Shown: piece by piece, positions 1-9,465 of the stretch
Layout: every line of letters starts with the position of its first letter
Position numbering within the stretch: position 1 is the stretch's first letter
NCBI RefSeq assembly: GCF_017347085.1
Contig: NZ_JADPSA010000016.1
Span: 1 to 64,000, forward strand
Origin: Nesterenkonia sp. E16_10
GTDB taxonomy: Bacteria; Actinomycetota; Actinomycetes; Actinomycetales; Micrococcaceae
DNA: 64,000 bases
Direction of reading: 5' to 3'
Made by a program: the position numbers and the translations under genes
Notes under the pieces: generated by a model
Database searches by the model: none
What the model was told of the DNA's origin: nothing
What the model saw: the letters and a program-made list of their open reading frames with translations, nothing else

Positions 1-1
1 C

Positions 2-829
2 ATCGCCATCGGCGCCCTGTCGGTGACCGTGTGGGCCCACCACATGTATGTCACCGGTGCGGTGCTGCTGCCGTTCTTCGCGCTGATGACCATGTTGATC
101 GCGGTGCCCACCGGGGTGAAGTTCTTCAACTGGATCGGCACGCTCTGGCGAGGGTCGCTGACCTTCGAGGCCCCGATGCTCTGGAGCCTGGGCTTTTTGG
201 TGACCTTCCTCTTCGGCGGGCTCACCGGTGTGATCCTCGCGGCGCCCCCGTTGAATTTCCACGTCTCCGACACCTACTTCGTGGTGGCGCACTTCCACTA
301 CGTGGTCTTCGGCACCGTGGTCTTCGCGATGTTCGCCGGGTTCTACTTCTGGTGGCCCAAGTGGACGGGCAGGATGCTCAATGAGCGTCTGGGCAAGATC
401 AACTTCTGGATGCTCTTCGTGGGCTTCCACGGCACGTTCATGATCCAGCACTGGCTGGGCGTGATGGGCATGCCGCGTCGTTATGCGGATTACATGGTCG
501 AAGACGGGTTCACCACGATGAACCAGTTCTCCACGGTGTTCTCCATGCTGCTGGGTGCTTCGCTGATCCCGTTCTTCTGGAATGTCTGGATCACCTCGCG
601 CAAGGGCAAGAAGGTGCTGGTGGATGATCCGTGGGGCTTCGGCGGATCGCTGGAGTGGGCGACCTCCTGCCCACCGCCGCGGCATAACTTCTACTCGCTG
701 CCGCGGATCCGTTCCGAGCGTCCTGCGCTGGATATGCACCATCCCGAGCTCGCGGACCGGCATACCCTGCAGACCCCTGCGGGGAAGATCTTCGGCCCGG
801 CGGATCAGCGGGACAAGGAAGGCGTCTGA
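2..829 (+). CDS. ctaD: Cytochrome c oxidase subunit I, C-terminal part (5' truncated by window)
   Basis: This is the catalytic subunit of the aa3-type terminal oxidase in the cytoplasmic membrane, which reduces O2 to water and pumps protons. The reading frame is open from base 2, so the true start lies outside the window. Visible diagnostic residues are the WAHHMY segment near the beginning (two adjacent CuB histidines) and the [15 protein letters not shown] segment, whose HFH pair supplies the heme a3 and heme a ligands. At least five hydrophobic helices follow, then a short hydrophilic tail. The other oxidase genes are not seen here. No clear terminator follows; the next gene starts 144 bases downstream. 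Confidence 0.95.
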   Translation: MAIGALSVTVWAHHMYVTGAVLLPFFALMTMLIAVPTGVKFFNWIGTLWRGSLTFEAPMLWSLGFLVTFLFGGLTGVILAAPPLNFHVSDTYFVVAHFHYVVFGTVVFAMFAGFYFWWPKWTGRMLNERLGKINFWMLFVGFHGTFMIQHWLGVMGMPRRYADYMVEDGFTTMNQFSTVFSMLLGASLIPFFWNVWITSRKGKKVLVDDPWGFGGSLEWATSCPPPRHNFYSLPRIRSERPALDMHHPELADRHTLQTPAGKIFGPADQRDKEGV

Positions 830-973
830 CTCAGAGGTGATCCTGTCCCCGCAGGACGCCGTCGTGGCGTGAATCTGCGCGAAGCGTGACCATCTTTCTT
901 TCGCTTCGGCGGCGGTGCTGGGTGCATCGCTGGCATCATGGGGCAGAGTTGCCGCAGAGGAGGAAGGACAGCC

Positions 974-1891
974 ATGTCACTGCTGGTCATGGGATCGGTG
1001 AACCGGGACATCACCGCGCAGCTTCCCGAGTTCCCGCAGCCCGGGGAGACGCTGCTGGCCACCGGCTCGGAGACCGCCACCGGCGGCAAGAGCGCGAACC
1101 AGGCCGTGGCCGCAGCGCTGGTCGGCGCCCAGTCGCACCTGATCGCGCGCTGCGGGTCCGACGCCGCCGGCGCCGAGGCGGTGCGCTCGCTGCGCGAGGC
1201 CGGAGTGCACGTCGACGCCGTCACGCCGGGCCGCGCTGCGCAGGGGATGGCGTTCATCACCGTGCGCAGCGACGGGGAGAACACCATCGTGGTGGTCCCC
1301 GGGGCCAATGCGGAGCTGCGGGCGCAGGACTGCCCGCAGGAGCTGCTGGCCGGGGCCGGCTGGATCCTGCTCAGCCTGGAGGTCCCGCTGGACACCGTCC
1401 TGGAGACCGCGGCGAAAGCCCGCGCAGCGCGGGTCAAGGTCGCGCTGAACGCTTCGCCGCTTCCCGAGCGCACGTTGGATCTGCGCGATGTGGACCTGGT
1501 GATCGTCAACGAGGGTGAGGCCGCCGCGCTGCTGGAGCGCGCCGGCGCGGCGGAGCCGGGTTCTCAACCTGAGGACCTTGCCGCGGCGTTGGGCATCGAA
1601 ACACTGATCGTCACCCGCGGGGCGGCCGGTGCGAGCATCCACGCTTCCGGCCACGCCACGGTGTATGTGCCCAGCGTGGAGGTGCAGGCCGTCGACACCA
1701 GCGGCGCGGGGGACGCCTTCGCCGGGGCTCTGCTCGGGCGGATCACCTGCGGGGACAACCTGGAGACGGCAGCAGCCATCGCCGCCCGGTTCGCCGCCTC
1801 GGCGACCACCCGCGTGGGCGCCCAGGCCTCCTACCCGCGGGACTTCCAGGTCGAGGAACCGCCGGTCTTCAGCGTCGCGAGAGATTCGTGA
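974..1891 (+). CDS. rbsK: Ribokinase, PfkB family sugar kinase
   Basis: The 305-residue protein would phosphorylate ribose to ribose-5-phosphate in the cytoplasm. The N-terminal GSVNRD segment and GGKSANQA (usually GGKGANQA in ribokinases) form the sugar site, and DTSGAGDAF near residue 240 is the PfkB signature 2 with the anion hole and catalytic Asp. The ATG at 974 is chosen because AGAGGAGGAAGG lies just upstream; an in-frame ATG at 938 has no such site. No ribose transporter or rbsD is nearby, so it seems to stand alone. The Gly-to-Ser change in the GGK motif leaves some doubt about the exact sugar. Its 3' end overlaps the opposing gene by 23 bases. Confidence 0.88.
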   Translation: MSLLVMGSVNRDITAQLPEFPQPGETLLATGSETATGGKSANQAVAAALVGAQSHLIARCGSDAAGAEAVRSLREAGVHVDAVTPGRAAQGMAFITVRSDGENTIVVVPGANAELRAQDCPQELLAGAGWILLSLEVPLDTVLETAAKARAARVKVALNASPLPERTLDLRDVDLVIVNEGEAAALLERAGAAEPGSQPEDLAAALGIETLIVTRGAAGASIHASGHATVYVPSVEVQAVDTSGAGDAFAGALLGRITCGDNLETAAAIAARFAASATTRVGAQASYPRDFQVEEPPVFSVARDS

Positions 1892-3524
1892 CCGCAGGTC
1901 CTTCCAGCAGCTCCCCGTCGGCGGCGAAGCGCGAGCCGTGCAGCGGGCAGTCCCAGGACAGGGCCGCGTCGTTCCACTTCAGCACCCCACCCAGGTGGGG
2001 GCAGACGGCGGAGACCTTGCAGGTCTGACCATTCACCGTGGAGACCCCGACCGGTGTCCCGTGATCGCGGCCCACCTGGCCCTCGCCCTCGGCGGGGACG
2101 TCCTCGGGCAGGGCATGCAGCTCGGCGCCGACCCAGCCGGCGACCAGTGTTCCGCCGACCTCGAGGTTGTCCTTGATCCCGGTGAACACATCGGAGGGTG
2201 TCACGGCACGTGCGCTCAGCGTCTCGGCCCATTCCATATGCCCGCCGAGGATCTGCGCGGAGATGGCCAGGGCGGCGGCCACCGCGTTGGACATGCCCCA
2301 CTTGTTGTACCCGGTGGCCAGGTAGATCTTGCCGCCGCCGCGGGGCAGGGTGCCGAAGAACGGGACGTACTGCGCGGTGCGGTAGTCCTGGGCGGACCAG
2401 ACGTGGGTGCGCTGGGCGCCGGGGAAGTGTTCCTGCGCCCAGGCCTCGAGGTCATCCACGGCGGCGCGCTCCGAGGGGGATCGGCCGACGACGTGGTCGT
2501 TGCCGCCGATCAGCAGCAGCTCCTCGCCGTGGACCGGGACGGTGCGCAGCGTCCGGCCGGGGGTGTCCGCGCTGAGATACATGCCCTTCGGGATGCTGAC
2601 CGGAGCCCCGGGCACCCGGTAGGTCATCGCGTAGGAGCGGTTGGGTTTGAGCTTGGCGAAGTAGCCGCCGCGATCGAGCACCGGGACCCCGGTGGCGAGC
2701 ATCAGCCGTCCCGCGGTCACCGGTCCCTGTGATGTCTCGATGGTCAGCGGCGCCTCATCCACCGCCGGGTCCAGCGGGGAGCCCTCGGTGTCGTCCTCGG
2801 CAGAGGCTCGCGGAGTTCCCGAATGGGATCCCGCGGCGGCAGCTGCGCCCGCCGAGTCACCGTCAGGCCCGTGCGAGGTCGCCCCGGTCACCCGCACGCC
2901 ATCGATGAGTTCCCCGCCGCGTTCGCGCAGCTCGGCGGCCAGAGCGGCCAGCACCTCCATCGGGTGGAACTGGGTCTGCTTCTCCAGGGCCACGGCCCCG
3001 CTGACCTCGAACGGCAGATCGGTCTGATCGGTCCAGGTCACCGGCAGCCCAGCCGCTTGGCAGGCGGCGAACTCCTGGTTCACGGCGGAGAGGCCGGATT
3101 CGGTGGTGGCATAGGTGTAGGCCGTGCGCTGCTGAAACGGCACCCCGTGTTCCTGCATGTAGCGCACCAACCAGGAGACGCCCTCATGGTTGCCGTCCAC
3201 ATAGGCCTGCAGCACCTCATCCGAGTGGTGCTTGCGGATGCTGGAAAGGGTGGTGCCCTGCAGCAGCGAGAGCTTCGCGGTGGTGTTGCCGGTGGCGACC
3301 ACGCCGACCGCCCTGGCCTCGAGCACCGCGACCTTGTGCCCGGCCCGGGCCAGGAGCACCGCCGTGGTCAACCCGGTCAGCCCGGCTCCGGCGACGACGG
3401 TGTCATAGTGCGCACCCTCGGTGAACGAGTCGGTCGGGATGGACTCGGGGGAGTAGCTGTCCAGCCAGACCGAGCGGTGCGTGTTTGAGGGCTCATGGGC
3501 GGTGTGCGGGGTCTGCGAGTTCAC
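1869..3524 (-). CDS. FAD-dependent oxidoreductase fused to a C-terminal Rieske [2Fe-2S] domain
   Basis: About 551 residues. The N-terminal DAO-type FAD domain has the dinucleotide fold GAGLTGLTTAVLLARAG followed by a Glu (VLEA). The last ~90 residues are a Rieske domain with CPHLGG and CPLHG, the two Cys-His ligand pairs. The combination is a known actinobacterial fusion annotated only as a FAD/Rieske oxidoreductase; its substrate is not known. I place the start at the GTG at 3524, because GAGGAAGG sits six bases upstream; an ATG at 3575 would add 17 residues without a comparable site. A Ser/Gly/Ala/Glu-rich linker lies around residues 220-260. The gene stands alone, convergent with ribokinase. 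Confidence 0.85.
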   Translation of the reverse strand: MNSQTPHTAHEPSNTHRSVWLDSYSPESIPTDSFTEGAHYDTVVAGAGLTGLTTAVLLARAGHKVAVLEARAVGVVATGNTTAKLSLLQGTTLSSIRKHHSDEVLQAYVDGNHEGVSWLVRYMQEHGVPFQQRTAYTYATTESGLSAVNQEFAACQAAGLPVTWTDQTDLPFEVSGAVALEKQTQFHPMEVLAALAAELRERGGELIDGVRVTGATSHGPDGDSAGAAAAAGSHSGTPRASAEDDTEGSPLDPAVDEAPLTIETSQGPVTAGRLMLATGVPVLDRGGYFAKLKPNRSYAMTYRVPGAPVSIPKGMYLSADTPGRTLRTVPVHGEELLLIGGNDHVVGRSPSERAAVDDLEAWAQEHFPGAQRTHVWSAQDYRTAQYVPFFGTLPRGGGKIYLATGYNKWGMSNAVAAALAISAQILGGHMEWAETLSARAVTPSDVFTGIKDNLEVGGTLVAGWVGAELHALPEDVPAEGEGQVGRDHGTPVGVSTVNGQTCKVSAVCPHLGGVLKWNDAALSWDCPLHGSRFAADGELLEGPAVTNLSRR

Positions 3525-3682
3525 AGGTGGTCCTTCCTCAGGGGATGCCGGTGGCCGGGAGCTGACATCTGGCAATGCTCCTCATCCTGGTGGCTGGACC
3601 TGGGAGTATCCAGGATCGCCGCCCGCGCCGCAGCAGTTGGAGGCTGCCCGGATCAGCCCAGACCAGCCCGGATCAATCCGGA

Positions 3683-5860
3683 TCAGCCGCGCATGCCCAG
3701 TGCGAAGGGCAGCACCTCGGCCGCCCCTGCGCCGCGCAGCTCTCGGGCGGCCACGGTGAGCGTCCAGCGCGAGACGACCTCGTCATCGACCAGCAGCACC
3801 GCGGCGCCGTCGATCTGTTCGGCAAGCGCCGAGGGCACCGCGAACTTCCCCAGCAGTCCGGCCAGCCGGAACGCGCTGTTGGTGTCCGGGGTGCTCGTGG
3901 GACCACCCTCGGCCCACTCCAGCGCCCCCGCGTAGGGGAGCCGCCCGACCTGGGCCAGCGCCCGGGCGGTCGAGTCCACCAGCAGCGGATGCCTCCGTGA
4001 GGGCATCGAGACGACGACGTCGGGTCGCCGCGACCAGCCCCATTCGGCCAAGACCCGGATCGCTCCGCGCACCAGCTGTTCGGAGACCTCGGCGTCGGCG
4101 CCCTGGAGCGCCTCGCGCACCGGGGTGCCCCAGCCGAGGTCGCTCAGCCGGGCGAGGGCCCGTCCGGGCTGGGCCTGCGCCTCGGCGGGCAGCTTGCCCT
4201 TGAGATCGATCCCCAGGGCGTTGAGCCCGGTGGGCCACTGCTTGCGCGGGGCGATCTCCAGACCGACCCGGTCCAGGCTGTCCTTGGCCTCGGAGAGCGC
4301 GGACTGGGAGACATCGTGCGGGAACCAGGTGTCTGCGCAGGTGTCACAGCGCCCGCAGGGCTGGGCCTCCTCGTCGTCGAGGGCATGGGCCAGGAAGACC
4401 ATCCGGCAGACCCCGGCGGGGAGCCGCTCGTAGTCGAGCATGAGCTGCTGCTCGGCCCGGCGCATCGCCAGGATGGTGTCATAGCGTTCGGCGTCGTAGG
4501 TCCAGGGGCGACCGGTGGAGAGCCAGCCGCCGGAGACCCGGCGGACGCTGCCGTCGACCTCTAAGACCTTCAGCAGTAGCTCCAGCGGGGAGCGGCGGAT
4601 CTCCACCATGGCCTCGAGCTTGGCGACCGATAGCGTGGTCTCCGGAGACAGGGCGCCGAGCACGGCGTCGGCGCGCTCCTGGGTGGGCATCGAGGCCTGG
4701 GCGAAGTACTCCCAGATCCGGATGTCCTCCTTGCCGGGCATCAGCAGCACGTCGGCGCTGTCCACGGCGCGTCCGGCACGGCCGATTTGCTGGTAATAGG
4801 AGACCGGGGAGGAGGGAGCGCCGAGGTGGACCACGAACCCGAGGTCGGGTTTGTCGAATCCCATGCCCAGCGCGCTGGTCGCGATCAGCGCCTTCACGGT
4901 GTTGTCCTTCAGCGCCTGCTCCAGCTGCTGGCGCTCATCCGGGTCGGTCTGCCCGGTGTAGGCGGCGACCTGATAGCCGTGGGCATTCAGATGCGCGGCG
5001 AGATCGGTGGCCTGGGAGATGGTCAGCGCATACACGATCCCGCTGCCGGTGAGGTCCTTCAGGTGCTGGGTCAGCCAGGCGATGCGCTGCTCGGAATCCG
5101 GCAGCGAGAGCACGCCCAGGCGCAGGGATTCCCGGCTGAGCGTGCCGCGCAGCACCATGACCTCCTTGTCTGGACCCTCAGCTGCGGAGGCTTCCCCCGC
5201 GGGGGCGAGCTGGGCGGCGATATCATCGACCACCCGCGAGTTCGCGGTGGCGGTGGTGGCCAACACCGGGACCTCGGCGGGGAGGTTACGCACGATCTCC
5301 CCGATGCGCCGGTAGTCCGGCCGGAAGTCGTGACCCCAGTCCGAGATGCAGTGCGCCTCATCGACCACGAGCATGCCCATGCGCTGCAGCAGCCCGGGGA
5401 GCACCTCGTCGCGGAAGCGCGGGTTGGCCAGGCGTTCTGGGGAGATCAGCAGCACGTCGAGCTCGTCATTGCGCAGGGATTCCATGATGGAGTCCCACTC
5501 GTGGGCGTTCGCCGAGCTGACCGCCTGGGCGCGCACCCCGGCTCGGGTGGCGGCGGCGATCTGGTCACGCATGAGAGCGATCAGCGGGGAGACGATCAGG
5601 CTGACCCCGCGTCCGCGGCTGCGCAGCAGGTGCGCGGCGAGGAAGTAGACCGCGGACTTGCCCCAGCCGGTCTTCTGCACCACCAGCACCCGACGTCGAT
5701 CCTGGACCAGCGCTGAGATCGCCTCAAACTGGCCGTCACGGAAGTCCACCTCGGCTCCGGCCAGAGCGGCCAGGCGCTCGCGGGCCTCGGTGTAGAAGGC
5801 CGGATCGCGCTCGGCGGCGGAGGAGTCAGGGCGGGCTGTGTTCGTGCTGGAGATGCTCAC
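3683..5860 (-). CDS. recQ: RecQ-family ATP-dependent DNA helicase
   Basis: A 725-residue superfamily 2 helicase that unwinds DNA 3'-5' in recombination and repair. Walker A is QKTGWGKS (residues 62-69) and the DEAH box is at 167-170, followed by the RecQ-typical CISDWGHDFRPDY. The second RecA domain contains the TGQTD and GMGFDKP regions and the QxxGRAGR motif (QQIGRAGR). A zinc-binding subdomain shows C-(x)n-CGRCDTC. The C-terminal part beyond about residue 560 is not the standard HRDC domain by eye. Start is a GTG at 5858-5860 with no clear Shine-Dalgarno; the hexamer CAGAGT six bases upstream could be a -10 element of a leaderless transcript. Confidence 0.92.
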   Translation of the reverse strand: MSISSTNTARPDSSAAERDPAFYTEARERLAALAGAEVDFRDGQFEAISALVQDRRRVLVVQKTGWGKSAVYFLAAHLLRSRGRGVSLIVSPLIALMRDQIAAATRAGVRAQAVSSANAHEWDSIMESLRNDELDVLLISPERLANPRFRDEVLPGLLQRMGMLVVDEAHCISDWGHDFRPDYRRIGEIVRNLPAEVPVLATTATANSRVVDDIAAQLAPAGEASAAEGPDKEVMVLRGTLSRESLRLGVLSLPDSEQRIAWLTQHLKDLTGSGIVYALTISQATDLAAHLNAHGYQVAAYTGQTDPDERQQLEQALKDNTVKALIATSALGMGFDKPDLGFVVHLGAPSSPVSYYQQIGRAGRAVDSADVLLMPGKEDIRIWEYFAQASMPTQERADAVLGALSPETTLSVAKLEAMVEIRRSPLELLLKVLEVDGSVRRVSGGWLSTGRPWTYDAERYDTILAMRRAEQQLMLDYERLPAGVCRMVFLAHALDDEEAQPCGRCDTCADTWFPHDVSQSALSEAKDSLDRVGLEIAPRKQWPTGLNALGIDLKGKLPAEAQAQPGRALARLSDLGWGTPVREALQGADAEVSEQLVRGAIRVLAEWGWSRRPDVVVSMPSRRHPLLVDSTARALAQVGRLPYAGALEWAEGGPTSTPDTNSAFRLAGLLGKFAVPSALAEQIDGAAVLLVDDEVVSRWTLTVAARELRGAGAAEVLPFALGMRG

Positions 5861-5954
5861 GAGACCACTCTGTCACAGGGGTGGGACACGGACGCGAGCC
5901 TCCGAGCACGTCGACTTCAGCGCCCCAGGACATGGGTCCGGGGACGCGGCGTGA

Positions 5955-6311
5955 TCAGCTCGGCGCGTCCTCCGCGCGCAGCGCGCGGGTGATCTCGACC
6001 CACCGTCGCAGGAACGCCGGCTCGTCGAAGCGCCGTCGTCGGATCCAGGAGGTGACCTCGTCATTGGACTTGCTCGCATTGCAGGACGCGCAGGCCGGCA
6101 CGACGTTCTCGAGCGTGTAGCGACCGCCCCGTGAGATGGGGGAGACGCAGTCCTTCTGGAGCGGAGCGCCCTCGGCCCCGCAATAGGCGCAGCACGCCCA
6201 GGCCTCAAGGATGCGGAACCACTGCTCCTGGGTCAGGTCGCTGCCCGAGGCGGCGACGCGTCTGCTTCGCCGGCGCGCAGCGCGGGCGCGGCGAGTGTGA
6301 CGAACCGGCAT
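5955..6311 (-). CDS. HNH endonuclease
   Basis: A 118-residue, Arg-rich protein with a CAYC and a CASC zinc-ribbon pair flanking the HNH core, in the arrangement CxxC...(I)SRGG...LENVVPACxxCN. In the core the first position is VSPISRGG rather than the usual DHxxP, so the general-base histidine is replaced by a serine-rich segment; whether it still cuts DNA is uncertain. HNH proteins of this small type occur as stand-alone nucleases and in phage contexts. It lies 94 bases downstream of recQ on the same strand with no visible terminator between them, so co-transcription is possible. Confidence 0.8.
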   Translation of the reverse strand: MPVRHTRRARAARRRSRRVAASGSDLTQEQWFRILEAWACCAYCGAEGAPLQKDCVSPISRGGRYTLENVVPACASCNASKSNDEVTSWIRRRRFDEPAFLRRWVEITRALRAEDAPS

Positions 6312-6443
6312 GGCCTGAGATTAGCATCGCGCAGTCTCCGAAGCGGACGCGGCTGGGAGTCGACCAGCAACACCCAGCCACCGGGCAGTGCGGCCTGGTA
6401 GCGTTCCGGCTAAGCTGCCGCGCCAGGTCTACCAGGAGGCATT

Positions 6444-7970
6444 ATGCCGATCTTCGAGTACGAGACCCACCTGCCCTTCTCCCGTGAAGACGTCTTCGAC
6501 TGGTACGCCCGTCCGGGTGCGCTGGTGCGGCTGCATCCGCCCTTCGCCGGTCGGGTGATCGAGGAGCCCAGCAACGGTCTGCAGGACGGCTCGGAGTCGG
6601 TGCTCGGGATCAACATGCCCAGCCTCTTCGGCACCACGCTCGCCGGGCTGATGGACATGGCCGGCTCGGCCAGCTCGCTGCCGATGCGCGGCTACACCAA
6701 GTGGCGCTCGCGGCACACCAACTTCAAGGCCGGCCACAGCTTCTCCGATGAGATGATCTCCGGCCCCGCGAAGTCCTGGCGGCATGACCGCAGCTTCGAA
6801 GACGACGGCGCCGGCATGGTCCTGCGCGAGAAGGTCACCTACGAGCTGCCCGTGGTGGACCGGCTCCCCGCCGCGGTCCAGAAGGTGGTCGCCCGCCAGT
6901 TCGAGACCGAGCTCAACCGGATCTTCGCCTACCGCGGCCGGCAGAGCAGCGATGACCTCGCCTTCCACCAGTCCCATGGCCGTCTGGCCTCACAGCTGAA
7001 CCAAGACACGAACCACCTGCCCGAGGCCGCCCCGATCAAGGTCGTGGCCGTGAGCGGCGCCTCCGGGCTGATCGGACGTCAGGTCTGCGCGCTGCTCGGC
7101 GGCGCCGGCATCGAGGTCCGCCGGATGGTCCGCGGCAGCGGAAGCTCCTCAAGCAGCAGCGCCGGGGAGATCGCCTGGGATCCCGAGGCCGGCACCCTGG
7201 ACCCCGAGTCGCTGCGTGACGTGGACGCCGTGATCCACCTCGCCGGGCACCCGCTGGCCGCCCGCTTCACCGAGGAGCACAAGAAGAAGGTTCTGGACTC
7301 CCGCGTGGAGGGCACCTCGCTGATCGCCACCACGCTCGCGCATCTCGAGGAAGCTGACCAGCGTGGCCGGGTGCTGATCAGCAGCTCCGCCATCGGCTAC
7401 TACGGTGCGACCCCGGAGGACCGGTCCCTGCGCAGCGCCATCCTCACCGAGGACTCACCGGCCGGCACGGACTACCTCGCCGAGGTCTGCAAGAAGTGGG
7501 AAGAGAGCACCGCACCGGCCAAGAAGGCCGGCGTCCGGGTTGGCATCGTCCGCACCGGGATCGTGCAGACTCCCGCCGGCGGCGCCCTGTCCCAGCTGCT
7601 CCCGCTCTACACCGTGGGTGCCGGCGGGCCGCTGGGAGACAAGGAATGGCAGAGCTGGATCAGCATCGATGACATCGCCTCGCTTTTCGTGCACCTGGCG
7701 CTGAACCCACACGCCGAAGGCCCGGTCAACGGCGTGGGCCCGGAGCCGGTCACCGCCAAGCAGTACTCCAAGACGCTGGCCGCGGTCATGCGTCGCCCCT
7801 CGGCGATCCCGGTGCCGGCCTTCGGCCCGAAGCTGGTCCTCGGTGAGCAGGGCGCCAAGGAGATCGTCGGCGCGGATCAGCAGGTGACCTCGGTGAAGGC
7901 CCAGGCCCTGGGCTACGCGTTCCGGCACCACACATTGCAGGAAGCCCTCGAACACGTCCTGGGCAGCTGA
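6444..7970 (+). CDS. TIGR01777 family NAD(P)-binding epimerase with N-terminal SRPBCC domain
   Basis: The 508-residue protein has two parts. Residues 1-150 resemble an SRPBCC ligand-binding domain (YETHLPFSREDVFDWYARPGAL), and from residue 200 there is an extended short-chain dehydrogenase fold with GASGLIG at 205-211. The YYG motif, PxGG loop and C-terminal DUF1731-like segment are those of the YfcH/TIGR01777 family, whose substrate is not established. The SRPBCC fusion is common in actinobacteria. Start is supported by CAGGAGG seven bases upstream. It is followed after 14 bases by a mycoredoxin gene, so the two are probably one operon. A Ser-rich turn (SSSSSS) lies near residue 240. Confidence 0.88.
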   Translation: MPIFEYETHLPFSREDVFDWYARPGALVRLHPPFAGRVIEEPSNGLQDGSESVLGINMPSLFGTTLAGLMDMAGSASSLPMRGYTKWRSRHTNFKAGHSFSDEMISGPAKSWRHDRSFEDDGAGMVLREKVTYELPVVDRLPAAVQKVVARQFETELNRIFAYRGRQSSDDLAFHQSHGRLASQLNQDTNHLPEAAPIKVVAVSGASGLIGRQVCALLGGAGIEVRRMVRGSGSSSSSSAGEIAWDPEAGTLDPESLRDVDAVIHLAGHPLAARFTEEHKKKVLDSRVEGTSLIATTLAHLEEADQRGRVLISSSAIGYYGATPEDRSLRSAILTEDSPAGTDYLAEVCKKWEESTAPAKKAGVRVGIVRTGIVQTPAGGALSQLLPLYTVGAGGPLGDKEWQSWISIDDIASLFVHLALNPHAEGPVNGVGPEPVTAKQYSKTLAAVMRRPSAIPVPAFGPKLVLGEQGAKEIVGADQQVTSVKAQALGYAFRHHTLQEALEHVLGS

Positions 7971-7984
7971 AGGAGATCGAACCG

Positions 7985-8239
7985 ATGGCAGCAGAGACCA
8001 AGATCCGGATGTTCGGCGCGCAGTGGTGCGGGGACTGCCGGCGGACCAAGGCCCAGCTCGACGCGCTGGAGCTGGACTACGACTACATCGACCTGGAGCA
8101 GGACGTGGCCGCCGCAAAGGTGGCCGAGGAGATCTCGGGGCGCAGACGGATCCCGGTGGTCGTCTACCCCGACGGCTCACACCAGGTGGAACCCTCCAAC
8201 GCGGACGTCGAGGCCAAGCTGCGGGAGCTGGAGCTCTAG
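7985..8239 (+). CDS. Mycoredoxin / glutaredoxin-like protein
   Basis: An 84-residue thioredoxin-fold protein that would reduce mixed disulfides, in actinobacteria typically with mycothiol. The active site is WCGDC (Cys15 and Cys18), and RRIPVVVYPDG supplies the cis-Pro loop. Length and the Asp in CGDC fit the mycoredoxin group better than thioredoxins. AAGGAG lies nine bases upstream of the ATG. It is probably translated from the same message as the TIGR01777 gene. The stop codon shares two bases with the stop of the opposing TspO gene. Confidence 0.88.
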   Translation: MAAETKIRMFGAQWCGDCRRTKAQLDALELDYDYIDLEQDVAAAKVAEEISGRRRIPVVVYPDGSHQVEPSNADVEAKLRELEL

Positions 8240-8781
8240 TTCATCAGGGCGATGTAGAAGTTCAGCGTGGAGGCATACAGCGTCCAGGCGAGGTACGGCA
8301 GCAGCAGGTAGGCCCCGATCCGGGAGATCGGCCAGAACCGCCAGATGGTCAGCGCGATCGCGACCATCAGCACCACGATGAGCACCATCGCCGCCCAGAG
8401 CGCCGCAGTGCCGAAGATCGGGTAGCCGCCAAAGAACAGCGGGGACCAGATGCTGTTGAGCACCAGCTGTCCCACGAAGAGCGCCAGGGCCGGGGTGGCG
8501 TTGACGCTGTGCCGGCGTCGCCAGACCAACCAGGCGCCGACGCCCATCAGCAGATACAGCACGGTCCAGACCGGGCCGAATACCGCATCCGGCGGAGTCC
8601 AGGCGGCCTTGTCCGCCTCGGCGTACCAGCCGTCGGTCTGATCCGAGGTGAGTAGGCTGCCCAGGAATCCCACGGCCTGCGGGATCCCGACGAAGAGGAT
8701 CAGCACGATCAGCTGCTTCACCGTGGAATCCGGGGAGCCATGTGGTTCGAGCCAAGTTTCGGTGCGTGCCTGAGGTGTCAT
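8236..8781 (-). CDS. tspO: TspO/MBR family membrane protein
   Basis: A 181-residue protein with five predicted membrane helices, the translocator-protein family that binds tetrapyrroles and other hydrophobic ligands. The family signature is seen in WTPPDAVFGPVWTVLYLLMG around residues 60-80, with Trp-rich helices after it (VGQLVLNSIWSPLFFGG). The start at 8781 is chosen for GGGAAGGA eight bases upstream; longer in-frame readings run into the divergent gene. It is convergent with the mycoredoxin gene and divergent from the TIGR03085 gene, so it is a single-gene unit. Confidence 0.9.
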   Translation of the reverse strand: MTPQARTETWLEPHGSPDSTVKQLIVLILFVGIPQAVGFLGSLLTSDQTDGWYAEADKAAWTPPDAVFGPVWTVLYLLMGVGAWLVWRRRHSVNATPALALFVGQLVLNSIWSPLFFGGYPIFGTAALWAAMVLIVVLMVAIALTIWRFWPISRIGAYLLLPYLAWTLYASTLNFYIALMN

Positions 8782-8820
8782 GTCATGGTCCTTCCCGTAC
8801 CCAATTGATGCACCCGACCA

Positions 8821-8826
8821 TACACT
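8821..8826 (+). promoter_or_regulatory. Candidate -10 hexamer of a leaderless gene
   Basis: TACACT ends seven bases before the ATG of the TIGR03085 gene, and no Shine-Dalgarno sequence is present. This places the expected transcription start at the start codon. No good -35 hexamer is seen at the standard distance. Confidence 0.5.
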
Positions 8827-8833
8827 TGGGCCT

Positions 8834-9436
8834 ATGACCTCCACAGCTTCCGAGCAACGCCGAGCCCTGGCCACTGCCCTGCGCAGTGTCTCCGCAGATG
8901 CCCCCACGCTGTGTGAAGGATGGGCGGCAGAAGATCTTGCGCTGCACATCGTGATCCGGGATTCCCGCCCGGACCTGATGATCGGTCCGAGCCTCCCTGT
9001 GGTCGGAGACCGGGCGAGCAAGGCCCTGCAGAATCTGCGCAGCACCGGGTACGAGTCGTTGGTGGAGCGGGCACAGGCCGGGCCGCCGTCGTACTTCCCG
9101 CAGAACTTCCCGCCGCTGAATGACCTGATGAACACCGCGGAGTTCTACATCCACACCGAAGACGTGCTGCGCGCGCAGCCGGACTTCGACCCGAAGCATC
9201 CGCGCAGCATCTCCGAGAAGCTGCGCCGGCGACTGTGGAAGCAGGGGTCGATGATGTTCCCCATGGCCGCCCGCTCCGCGAAGCAGCGCATCACCTTCGT
9301 CAGCCCCGGCTACGGCTCGACGACGGCTGGCCCGGCCTCTGCCCCGAAGCGCACAATCACCGGGGCACCCGAGGAGCTGCTGCTCTGGGCCTTCGGCCGT
9401 AAGGAGAAGGCCCAGGTCAGCATCGACGAAGCCTGA
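8834..9436 (+). CDS. TIGR03085 family protein (DinB/maleylpyruvate-isomerase-like fold)
   Basis: A 200-residue protein of the actinobacterial TIGR03085 family, related to the mycothiol-dependent maleylpyruvate isomerase N-terminal (DinB-like) helical bundle. The N-terminal part reads ASEQRRALATAL...APTLCEGWAAEDLALHI, where TLC-GW--DLA-H is the family hallmark with a putative metal-ligand histidine. The later HTEDVLRAQP segment supplies another candidate ligand. The function is not known. The message appears leaderless, starting at the ATG at 8834. A perfect 12-bp hairpin follows the stop. Confidence 0.82.
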   Translation: MTSTASEQRRALATALRSVSADAPTLCEGWAAEDLALHIVIRDSRPDLMIGPSLPVVGDRASKALQNLRSTGYESLVERAQAGPPSYFPQNFPPLNDLMNTAEFYIHTEDVLRAQPDFDPKHPRSISEKLRRRLWKQGSMMFPMAARSAKQRITFVSPGYGSTTAGPASAPKRTITGAPEELLLWAFGRKEKAQVSIDEA

Positions 9437-9465
9437 CCCTCAGGCACGCACCGGTGACTACACAG

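Noticed and set aside
1629-2732. 367-residue plus-strand frame across the ribokinase/oxidoreductase junction
   Set aside because: Antisense or out of frame to two genes with clear motifs; composition is that of a shadow.
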